Assembly (NCBI GenBank): GCA_964459305.1
Contig: CAYWNA010000223.1
Coordinates: 1 to 22,096, forward strand
Length of the DNA: 22,096 nucleotides
Direction: 5' to 3'
From: CAYWNA01 sp964459305
GTDB taxonomy: Bacteria > Planctomycetota > Planctomycetia > Pirellulales > Pirellulaceae
The position numbers and the translations under genes are program-made. The notes beneath the pieces are model-generated. The model saw only the letters and a list, made by a program, of their open reading frames with translations, did not search any database and had not been told where the DNA came from. Below, piece by piece: positions 1 through 6,781 of this stretch (the stretch's first letter is position 1; every line of letters begins with the position of its first letter).

Positions 1-64
1 AGCAACTGACGGGCGAGTAGACGCTCTCTTCAGTCGATTCCCCCACGGGTACTTTGAGGCGCGA

Positions 65-935
65 GTGTTCTTGTTGCCTTCCTTTTCATCAATCACCTCG
101 ATCGGTCTGATATTCGTGCCCAGAAGTCCCCGCTGGCTGGCGGCCGTGGACTGGCACGAGGAAGCCCTCGACGTGCTTGCCAAGATCAACGGCCGAACTC
201 AGGCGGAAGAGGAACTCGAGGACATCCGTGACGAGCTTGGTGAGGAGACCGGCGGTTTCGGCGAACTGCTCCTCCCCGGCGTCCGCTTGGCCGTGATCAT
301 CGGGATCACTTTGATGGTCTTTTCGCAAATCAACGGCGTCAACATGATCCTCTTGTATACCCCGACATTGTTCCTCGAAGCCGGAATCACCGACGCTCCG
401 GACGCCATCCTCAACAGCGTCTACATCGATACTTGGATCACGCTGTGCACCGTCATCGCTTTTTGGCTAACACGAAAATTCGGCCGCCGGCCCATCCTCG
501 TCTGCGGCACGATCGGCATGGCTGTGGGGCATTTGTTGATGTTCCTGAATTTCACCTACCAACTCCCGACCGCAATCACCCCTGGCGGCGACGCTCGTGC
601 CTACGGGGGCCTTCATGCTGACGCTGTCGCCCCTGAGTTGGGTGGTTCTTTCGGAGGTCTTCCCCAACCGCGTGCGAGGCAAAGCGATGTCGTTGGCCAC
701 GTGCGCGATGTTCGCTTCCTCCTATGCCACGGTGAATGTCTTTCCCATGGTGCTCGATTGGTTCAAAGGCCGATTCGGACATCCCGGCGGCACTTTCCTG
801 ATCTTCTTGGGCATCTGTCTGGCGTGCTCGGCATTCGTCTGGCTGACAATCCCGGAGACAAAAGACAAAAGCCTGAAAGAAATCGGCAGATCCTGGTTGC
901 ACAGAAAACACCGCACTTCGTCAGACGAAGCGTGA
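65..935 (+). pseudogene. MFS sugar porter, C-terminal half, frameshifted
   Basis: Encodes the second half of a sugar-porter-family (MFS) transporter, which would move a sugar across the inner membrane. Family marks in order: PRSPRWL after TM6, an acidic central loop, SQINGVN in TM7, KFGRRP in the TM8-9 loop, then SEVFPNRVRG and the terminal IPETKDKSLKEI. These marks lie in two frames: frame 2 up to about base 581, frame 3 from about base 582 to the TGA at 933-935. Skipping one C of the CCCC run at 579-582 joins them as ...ITLAATLVPTGAFML..., so a single-base insertion explains the break. Frame 2 is open back to base 2, but the residues before about base 65 do not resemble TM6, so the true 5' part lies outside the window or is lost. 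It converges with the hydrolase gene. Whether the indel is real decay or a sequencing error cannot be told here. Confidence 0.85.
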
Positions 936-1031
936 ATTCCTGGAGCACCTGGCTTTCTGCTATTCGAACTCTGTTTAGGGTTTCGTGCTTCGAATCTCAG
1001 TTCTTGAACATGCGCATACCGCCCGCGTATC

Positions 1032-2204
1032 TCACCGCATACATGGCTCTTCGACGAGCCACCGCGTCAGGAACTTCACGCCGCTTTCGACACGCGCTTC
1101 GTGACCGCCTTCGTGCAGGTCCATCTGAATGCGCTCGGCAATATCGAGTTTCTCGTAGTGAGTGCGAGCGGCTTCGAACTCCTCGATCACGAACGGCCAA
1201 TGCGCGATGCGATCTTTTTTGCCTGTCTGCACCAAGAGGGGACGAGGGCAGATGAGACTCACCACGTCGCTGTCCGTGAATTCGGTGAGCCAGCCGTCGT
1301 GGAAGGCGTGCTCTTCGCGCGTTTCAAGGAAACAGCTATAGCGTGGATCCGGGACTGCCATCTTCTTCGGCCGGTGATTGAACCAGGCGCAAACGACGCC
1401 GACCTTGATACGGGGCTCCAGCGGCATCCAGAACATGGTCACTTGCCCCCCACGCGATACTCCCCACATGCCCACGCGTTGCCCGTCGATTCGTGGGTCC
1501 TGGAGCACTTGGTCCAACAACCGCTGTACACGGACCAGTTCAATACCGGGCAGGCTCGTGTCAGCCAGTCGGCAGAGCCGCTCGATCCGGTTAACTCGCT
1601 CGGCGGAGCGCAAGTCCATCGGCGCTAACACCGCGAAACCGGCCTTGAACAACTCCCTGCCGTAGCTGTGATAGTGGTCACCGTCGTCCAGCAGTCCAAA
1701 TGTCCGCTCCGGATAGCTCCCCAGGCCGTGCTGCGCTATGACCAACGGGACGGGTTTCTCTGCCGTCGCCTCAGGCGGCACCGCCAGCAGGCCTTCGGCC
1801 GTGAGGCCACCCAGCGGCAGCGTCAACCATTCGGCGCCCAAATCGGCCAACGGTGGATGCCCCTGTCGTTTGAGCTCGCCCGTGGGTGCTATTGCCGGTG
1901 GCTTAATCACCTTCTCCCAACGCCGTCGGTTCGGCTCGACACTCGTCAAGAATGCCTCAACGCTGCTGTAGTCGCGGTTCCAGGCCTTGGCGGCCCGCTG
2001 TGGATACTCCTCTACCAGCCACTTCTGCAGGTATCCTTCAAGCTGCTGGGCGTAGGCATCGGTGCGATCCTGCTCAAACTGCTTCAAATCCTCGAAGGCC
2101 TGCGGATCCTCCGCTTCCGCGGATGCCGTTGGAGCGAACAATAATGCGAGGATGAGCAGCCGGGCCGACAGCGACGCGGTCTTGAGGCGTAAATCGTTCT
2201 TCAT
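1032..2204 (-). CDS. Exported alpha/beta hydrolase (acetyl xylan esterase/dienelactone hydrolase-like)
   Basis: A 390-residue secreted serine hydrolase of the alpha/beta fold. Residues 1-29 form a signal peptide (basic start, hydrophobic LLILALLF, then ASA). The core has the oxyanion-hole motif QHGLGS at 158-163, the nucleophile elbow GVSRGG with Ser250, an acid candidate Asp331 in KKDRIAHW, and His368 in EGGHEA. This is a full catalytic triad in family order. The segment before the core (about residues 30-130) is helical and charged. Such enzymes in Planctomycetota are often annotated as acetyl xylan esterase or prolyl-oligopeptidase-like; the substrate is not evident from sequence. The start is supported by GAGAGG eight bases upstream. 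The ATG overlaps the TGA of the small upstream reading frame (ATGA), which suggests translational coupling in an operon with the PQQ-propeller gene. Confidence 0.88.
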   Translation of the reverse strand: MKNDLRLKTASLSARLLILALLFAPTASAEAEDPQAFEDLKQFEQDRTDAYAQQLEGYLQKWLVEEYPQRAAKAWNRDYSSVEAFLTSVEPNRRRWEKVIKPPAIAPTGELKRQGHPPLADLGAEWLTLPLGGLTAEGLLAVPPEATAEKPVPLVIAQHGLGSYPERTFGLLDDGDHYHSYGRELFKAGFAVLAPMDLRSAERVNRIERLCRLADTSLPGIELVRVQRLLDQVLQDPRIDGQRVGMWGVSRGGQVTMFWMPLEPRIKVGVVCAWFNHRPKKMAVPDPRYSCFLETREEHAFHDGWLTEFTDSDVVSLICPRPLLVQTGKKDRIAHWPFVIEEFEAARTHYEKLDIAERIQMDLHEGGHEARVESGVKFLTRWLVEEPCMR

Positions 2205-2438
2205 GGCAGTACCTCTCGTTTTCTTTGGGATTCAGAAGCAGGACAAAGGTTCTCAAACACCAGTGTGTAATGCAGCGCCCGCGGACCCCACGGTACCGGA
2301 CGCCCCTTGTTGACGTAGGTCCACGTTTTCCCATCCGCCCAGTAGCCACATCCGATTAGAACACGACGCCACCAAAACAAAAACGACGGCAGCGAATATC
2401 GGGAACGGGCAAAATACGTTCTTCGACATGCGCGACAT
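2201..2438 (-). pseudogene. Small lipoprotein gene, probably frameshifted
   Basis: The ATG at 2438 is preceded by AAAGGAG with an eight-base gap, a strong ribosome site, and follows the stop of the PQQ-propeller gene by 46 bases. It opens a reading frame with a lipoprotein signal: MSRMSKN, a hydrophobic run FAAVVFVLVAS, then Cys (lipobox VASC). In this frame translation stops at 2253 after 61 residues with unconvincing sequence. The next frame from about base 2350 reads GCGYWADGKTWTYVNKGR and continues to LHYTLVFENL; it is protein-like, has high GC at third positions, and ends in a TGA that overlaps the hydrolase ATG. The total span of 238 bases is 79 codons plus one, as expected after one inserted base. 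The family is not recognised. The 61-residue frame at 2253-2438 may equally be the real product. Confidence 0.45.
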
Positions 2439-2484
2439 TATAGACGCTCCTTTGATTTCCATTCCTCCAGTTGATGGTTTGTCG

Positions 2485-5400
2485 CTATCTCTTGCCCATG
2501 CACAACAGTCGACCATCGAGGGTCGCAATGTATAACCGCCCGCTGGCGGCGGCCATACCGTCATGAACCGGGATGGCATCCAAACCGTATTCGGCCAGTT
2601 GGCGGCCGTCGCGGCCGTCAACGGCACGCAGGACGATTCCATCTTTGCCTTCAAAGGCGCTCTGCGAACCAACTGTTCCCATTGGGCCCGCCAAAAACAA
2701 CGTGTTGCCCGCCAGCACCATGGCCCTGGCCTGGAGCTTGATGTCGTTGGCCCATCGGTATTTCAGCGAATGCTCGTGATGTGTGCTGGTCTGCTTTCTT
2801 TGGGGCATCTCAAACGGCTGACTGCTGGGCGCCGCGAACAGATGATAGTCGTCCGTTTGTTCTACCAACATGTACCTCTTACGTCCGTACCCGTAAACAG
2901 AATCACTGTCGAACACCACCAGTCGGCCAGCCGGAAAGTGGTTGCCCATGGAATGCCAATTCCACCATCCCGAGTAGAAGTCTTTTCCCAGCACCATGTA
3001 GGTCCGGACCCACCAGGAGTCATCCAAAAAACCAGTTGGACTGAACAGGTGCACGGAGCTTTCATCTTGCTGTTTCCAGTGTTTGTCGAAAGCGGTTTGC
3101 CGTATGAAAATGGACTTCCCATCACTGGACGGAACGTCCGGAAGCAACCCTTCGCGTATCTCATAGGGCGAGATGAAGAGATTCTTGAAGTGTTCGAGGG
3201 GCTTTGGCCCGCCGGTGGAAACAATGGTACTGGAATGACACTTGCCGGTGATCGCATCCAGCTCGAACAGATGAATTCCCCCGTCAAGATAGGACGACCG
3301 TCCCGCCGCGAAGCACACTCTATCCCCCAGCACGAGAATGCTACCATGGATAGGCCAAGGGGATTCAAGTCTGCCGCAAGAGACAATTCGCAGGTCTTCG
3401 GGCGCCGCTCGAAAGCGCCATGCGAGCCCGCCGTCGGACGCGCGAAGGCAATAGACCCAGCCGTCGGCGCACCCGAAGAGCGTCAGCCCCTTGTAGATCG
3501 TGGGGGGACTGTCGACGCGGCCACCGACGACGTAGTCCCATAGCTGTCTTCCATTGTTTGCATCGAGGGCGTGGACCGTGTGCGTATCCACGGAAGCAAC
3601 GAAGACCTTTCCTTCGGCAACGACCGGCGCGCTTAGTTTCCCGCCGAGGTCCGTTTGCCAAGCGCGGGTCAAGTCGATCGGCACGGTCGTCTGCGTCGAG
3701 CCGCTGCGTGCCGCGTCGTGGCGGTACGTGGGCCAGGTTTGAGGATCGAGGTCTGGGGATTGGGGATCGGCGAGTGGAGAGTAGGCGGGACCTCGCTGCA
3801 ACCGACCACCATTCGCAAGACGCGGGCTTGCCGGTCTCGACTTGCGTTCGGGCGCCAGGGCGTTGAATCCGTCGAGCATCGCCCGCTTGTAACAGGCACA
3901 CGAATGCGGCGGCACATAGAGGAGCCCGTTGCACGGAAGCGAGCCATATCGGCATGTCCCTCTTAGCCAATGGTGTGCATGGCATCGGCCCGACATGGTG
4001 TCGATGAACTCGGTTCCCGCCTTGCCTTGGACCAGATAACGACGGGTGCCTCTACTCCTGAAACATCGGGGATGGAACACTCCGGTCTTATAGAAAGATG
4101 TCTGTTCAGGCAGTGTCCTCTCGACCTTTCCGGTCACAACATCACGGGCCTCCGTGAAACCTCGCAGCCACACCAGACCGTCGGTCACAAGGACGTCCGG
4201 GGGACAGTTATACGCCCGCTGTAAGTGGTCGTTGCTCCAGAGGAGTTCTCCGGTTCTTGTTGAATGAACCATGAGTTCCGTATCCGCCGACAAGACAACC
4301 TCGCCATGCATGACGACCGTTGCCGCGACTCCATGTTTGGGCTCTTGCTTGACGGTTCGCGGACTCCGCCAAGCGACCTTCCCCGTCGCCACGTCGAGAC
4401 ACACCAACTCTTTGCCATTGAGAAAGACGGCCCGATCCTCACACGCGGCAAGCGACACCGGCAGCACACCGTTCGTTTCTTCGCCCGAAAGTCGCCACGC
4501 CATGCCGCCGGTATCCCTCCTCAACGCCATTAGTGTGCTCGCGGCCGGCGTATTCGTCTTGCTGGGGGAACTTACCGCCAACAGAAGAGTATTCTCGTGG
4601 CAGACAATTTCCTCCGTGCCCTCGGTTCCCGGATAAACCATGATCTCCTCACCGGTCCCCGCATCCAGGGCCGTCACGGGTTCGCCGTACCCGAGCGTGG
4701 CGTACACGACGTCGTCCAAGGCCACCAACCGGCGGTGAAGACTAAACGGCGCGTGATAGAAGAAGCGCGAGTGGGACTCCCACGTCGCAATCGGGCGTTT
4801 CCACAATATCACTCCGTTGAATGCATCCCGAGCGGCTAGAAACCACTGCGGCGGTAGTCGAAGGGATGCTCTAGGTCCTTCGTCGACGAAATAGAACAGC
4901 CGTCCATCGGCCGACACAAACGCGCTAAGGCTGGGAAGACTCACAATGCCCCTCGACCAGCGCGGCCCGCCAACCCACTGAACATGCCGCGGCACATCCA
5001 CAACATCATCGTCAGCCACGGCGTTGCCCGTGGCGTCATGCAGAAAGTGCGTCCATTCGTCGATTTCGTCGGGCCACGGCTTGACCCATTTCCGATCTCC
5101 GATTTTCGATTGCCGATTGAGGAAAAGTGCTGCGCCGCGTGGGGCCAAAACCCGCATGATCTCTTCATCCCGTATCCTGCATCCCGCATCCTGTATCACC
5201 ACCAGGTTCACAAGATTGTCGACGTAGGGCAGGTGCTTACCGTCCCATCCGTCGATAGATACCTCGCCGTATTGTCCCAGCGATTGAACGTGCCCGCGGG
5301 CGTTTCTCACATTCTTCGCGTCGGTATCCAAGCCATGCACCAAGTAACCGTCATCGATCCCCAACGCAGCGGTGAGCTTGCCGTCGCCGCAGCCGAGATG

Positions 5401-5583
5401 CACGATCAGCCCACCTTTCACGCCCGTGGTGTCGAGGACCGCCCGAGCCTTCTCGATTGCCGCGGCAAGCGGATCATTCGCGCTACAGAGGTGTGGAAGC
5501 AGCACCAACGTCAGGGCGAGAGGGGCCGCCATTGGCAAACGAAACGAGGTTCCTTCCGTAGTGACGAGTGTGGTCGGCTTCAT
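2485..5583 (-). CDS. Exported PQQ-like beta-propeller protein with N-terminal methyltransferase-like domain
   Basis: A 1,032-residue protein. The start at 5583 is chosen over an upstream in-frame ATG at 5673 because GGAGG lies nine bases before it and a signal peptide follows (MAAPLALTLVLL then CSA, cleavage near residue 36). Residues about 40-165 resemble a class I SAM methyltransferase: LGCGDGK (63-69), the acidic LDTD (85-88), and MRVLAPRG. Then comes WTHFLHDATGNAVA, a linker usual in this planctomycete family. Two PQQ-type propeller regions follow; the second begins with TWPTYRHDAARSGST and shows repeated blades of the type VYCLRASDGGLAWRF. No heme-binding CXXCH was seen. An exported methyltransferase would lack SAM, so the first domain is probably structural or binds another ligand (inference). 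Three short heptanucleotide arrays lie inside the gene, two of them in the methyltransferase-like part. Substrate and partner are unknown. Confidence 0.88.
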   Translation of the reverse strand: MKPTTLVTTEGTSFRLPMAAPLALTLVLLPHLCSANDPLAAAIEKARAVLDTTGVKGGLIVHLGCGDGKLTAALGIDDGYLVHGLDTDAKNVRNARGHVQSLGQYGEVSIDGWDGKHLPYVDNLVNLVVIQDAGCRIRDEEIMRVLAPRGAALFLNRQSKIGDRKWVKPWPDEIDEWTHFLHDATGNAVADDDVVDVPRHVQWVGGPRWSRGIVSLPSLSAFVSADGRLFYFVDEGPRASLRLPPQWFLAARDAFNGVILWKRPIATWESHSRFFYHAPFSLHRRLVALDDVVYATLGYGEPVTALDAGTGEEIMVYPGTEGTEEIVCHENTLLLAVSSPSKTNTPAASTLMALRRDTGGMAWRLSGEETNGVLPVSLAACEDRAVFLNGKELVCLDVATGKVAWRSPRTVKQEPKHGVAATVVMHGEVVLSADTELMVHSTRTGELLWSNDHLQRAYNCPPDVLVTDGLVWLRGFTEARDVVTGKVERTLPEQTSFYKTGVFHPRCFRSRGTRRYLVQGKAGTEFIDTMSGRCHAHHWLRGTCRYGSLPCNGLLYVPPHSCACYKRAMLDGFNALAPERKSRPASPRLANGGRLQRGPAYSPLADPQSPDLDPQTWPTYRHDAARSGSTQTTVPIDLTRAWQTDLGGKLSAPVVAEGKVFVASVDTHTVHALDANNGRQLWDYVVGGRVDSPPTIYKGLTLFGCADGWVYCLRASDGGLAWRFRAAPEDLRIVSCGRLESPWPIHGSILVLGDRVCFAAGRSSYLDGGIHLFELDAITGKCHSSTIVSTGGPKPLEHFKNLFISPYEIREGLLPDVPSSDGKSIFIRQTAFDKHWKQQDESSVHLFSPTGFLDDSWWVRTYMVLGKDFYSGWWNWHSMGNHFPAGRLVVFDSDSVYGYGRKRYMLVEQTDDYHLFAAPSSQPFEMPQRKQTSTHHEHSLKYRWANDIKLQARAMVLAGNTLFLAGPMGTVGSQSAFEGKDGIVLRAVDGRDGRQLAEYGLDAIPVHDGMAAASGRLYIATLDGRLLCMGKR
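3741..3782. repeat. Heptanucleotide tandem array C (unit near GGGGATT)
   Basis: Six consecutive 7-base units on the plus strand: GAGGATC, GAGGTCT, GGGGATT, GGGGATC, GGCGAGT, GGAGAGT. They lie inside the PQQ-propeller gene and encode, on the minus strand, the linker SPLADPQSPDLDPQ just before the second propeller. Confidence 0.75.
5084..5118. repeat. Heptanucleotide tandem array A (unit near AATCGGA)
   Basis: On the minus strand five 7-base units follow each other: AATCGGC, AATCGAA, AATCGGA, GATCGGA, AATGGGT (the last is weaker). They encode NRQSKIGDRKW in the methyltransferase-like domain of the PQQ-propeller protein. Confidence 0.75.
5163..5197. repeat. Heptanucleotide tandem array B (unit GATRCRG)
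   Basis: On the minus strand five exact-length units: GATACAG, GATGCGG, GATGCAG, GATACGG, GATGAAG. They encode IQDAGCRIRDE in the methyltransferase-like domain. Confidence 0.8.
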
Positions 5584-5918
5584 TTTCCGGTTCCTCCCAG
5601 AAAGGTCTACGGTTGGCCGGCGATTCGCCTCTCTCGCTCTTCCTTCACCTTGCGGACCCTGCAATTTAGACATATTACCACGCGAACAACCGCCGGGTGC
5701 TCGAATCGTGTGAATCTCTCCAAGATGAGGTCAAACTGTCGGTAACGGCAAAAGACGGCGAGAGATGACAGCAACGAACCGTCGTGTCGGCAACCCGCGT
5801 ATGGGCCGTCGGGCATCTGAAATGGCTGAACACATCAAGGATAGCACTGCCGTCGAGAATCCCGCTCGACGATTTGCCATCGAAGGTGTAAGATATTGAG
5901 AGGGGCACGCATCTAAGG
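5584..5918. other. Divergent intergenic region, PQQ gene and vapB
   Basis: No gene is supported here. It must hold the divergent promoters of the PQQ-propeller operon (minus) and the antitoxin gene (plus), but no confident -35/-10 pair was found. A perfect inverted repeat CGTCGAG/CTCGACG with a seven-base loop lies at 5851-5871. It has no T-run on either side and is not called a terminator. Confidence 0.6.
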
Positions 5919-5934
5919 GAGTAACGTGTTACTC
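5919..5934. promoter_or_regulatory. Palindrome before vapB, candidate operator
   Basis: GAGTAAC-GT-GTTACTC is a perfect 7-base inverted repeat with a two-base centre, ending directly next to the AGGAGG ribosome site of the antitoxin gene. VapB/MazE-type antitoxins are known to bind palindromes in their own promoter, so this is a good operator candidate; function is inferred. Confidence 0.5.
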
Positions 5935-5949
5935 AGGAGGACGGTCGCG

Positions 5950-6189
5950 ATGAAGGCGACCGAAGTGATTTCGATTGGCGGTCGGCAGGCTGTCACGTTG
6001 CCGGACGAATTCCGTTTCACGGACGCGACCGTTTCGATTCGCAAAGAGGGCAAGACCGTCATTCTAGAGCCGGTCAAAGCCGACAGGTGGCCCGCTGGTT
6101 TCTTTGAAGACATTCGCATCGACGATCCAGCGTTCGCTCGTCCCTCGCAAGGCGAAACACCTCCCGCTCCTTCGATTGAATCGCCGTAA
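5950..6189 (+). CDS. vapB: VapB-type antitoxin (AbrB/MazE/SpoVT fold)
   Basis: A 79-residue protein with the swapped-hairpin DNA-binding fold of VapB antitoxins: the N-terminal part reads VISIGGRQAVTLPDEFRF, followed by VSIRKEGKTVILEPVK, both typical of the family, then a Trp/Phe-containing toxin-binding tail and a Pro-rich end. In intact systems VapB neutralises the RNase VapC and represses the operon. The ATG at 5950 is preferred to one at 5926 because AGGAGG lies about nine bases before it and the family normally begins at MKATEV. The length is normal. The toxin that should follow survives only as a C-terminal scrap starting near the stop of this gene, so this is probably an orphan antitoxin. 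Confidence 0.85.
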   Translation: MKATEVISIGGRQAVTLPDEFRFTDATVSIRKEGKTVILEPVKADRWPAGFFEDIRIDDPAFARPSQGETPPAPSIESP

Positions 6190-6190
6190 C

Positions 6191-6307
6191 GCTCATGTTT
6201 TTCTCGCTGCCCATGCTTTGGCGGCTGGCCTCATTCTCGTCACTGCCAACACCAACGAGTTCCAACGGGTGCCAGGATTGACGGTCGAGAACTGGCAAGT
6301 CGCATGA
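6191..6307 (+). pseudogene. vapC: VapC toxin remnant (PIN-domain C-terminus only)
   Basis: Directly after the antitoxin stop, frame 2 reads AHVFLAAHALAAGLILVTAN, then NEFQRVPGLTVENW, and ends in TGA. This matches the last roughly 38 residues of VapC PIN-domain RNases, where the usual text is close to DLLIAAHALALGLTLVTNN followed by REF and VPGL. The first roughly 95 residues, with the catalytic N-terminal Asp and the central Glu, are missing, and the Asp that normally precedes the IAAHAL helix is His here. It has no start codon of its own. A deletion joining the end of vapB to the end of vapC explains this. The product cannot be an active nuclease. Confidence 0.8.
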
Positions 6308-6781
6308 TGTCGGTGCCCGCTTTTCACGTGGCCCTTGCCTCGGCCGCGCAGCTAACCGCATATGGAAGCGATCCGCCCCAGCGTGACCCCTGTTGTGGGC
6401 CGGTCTCCCGACCCGCCCACAGTTTGACCGAAGGTCTCCTGTTTCTGAATCCGAAGTGTGCCTCGCGGTCCACGGTCTTTTTGAGACCTACGGTCGGAGC
6501 GGCGGTGCGGTCGGGAGACCGCACCACAACCGAATCAACCGTACGGAAACGAGGACGGGGCGAAGGAGACGGCCAAGCAGTTGGTGCTCGAATCCACGTT
6601 ACGCTCCCGCGGTCGGCCAAGAATGACCGCGCGTTGAAGCTGGGATACGTGGCCGTGAATGAGACGTGTCCCGAATACCTGCCCCGCTCAACGGAGGCAA
6701 TGTACTTCTGCTCTCCTTGGCAACTGGATACACGACTAGATAATCACTGGCACAACACGGTGAACCAAGGAACCAGCACAG
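6308..6781. other. Gene-free stretch with hairpin pair
   Basis: No gene is recognised. The left part holds the inverted hairpin pair at 6395-6525. To its right a short plus-strand frame from 6542 reads YGNEDGAKETAKQLVLEST and stops near 6640; it looks like a coding scrap but matches no family I know. Confidence 0.5.
6395..6525. repeat. Inverted hairpin pair (MITE- or REP-like)
   Basis: The left hairpin (6395-6420) has 11-base arms with one mismatch around a TCCC loop. The right hairpin (6504-6525) has perfect 9-base arms GGTGCGGTC/GACCGCACC around a GGGA loop. The cores GGTCTCCCGACC (6402-6413) and GGTCGGGAGACC (6509-6520) are exact reverse complements, so the right hairpin is an inverted copy of the left. 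Confidence 0.7.

Noticed and set aside
586..1255. Frame-2 continuation of the sugar porter reading frame to 1255
   Set aside because: After the frameshift it has no transporter motifs and overlaps the hydrolase gene on the other strand.
2563..3543. 326-codon open frame on the plus strand
   Set aside because: Antisense to the PQQ-propeller gene; no motif and no ribosome site.
5584..5673. Upstream ATG at 5673 as the start of the PQQ-propeller gene
   Set aside because: It would place 30 charged residues before the signal peptide; the ATG at 5583 has a strong GGAGG site.
5851..5871. Perfect 7-bp hairpin as terminator
   Set aside because: No T-run follows on either strand and it lies upstream of both flanking genes.
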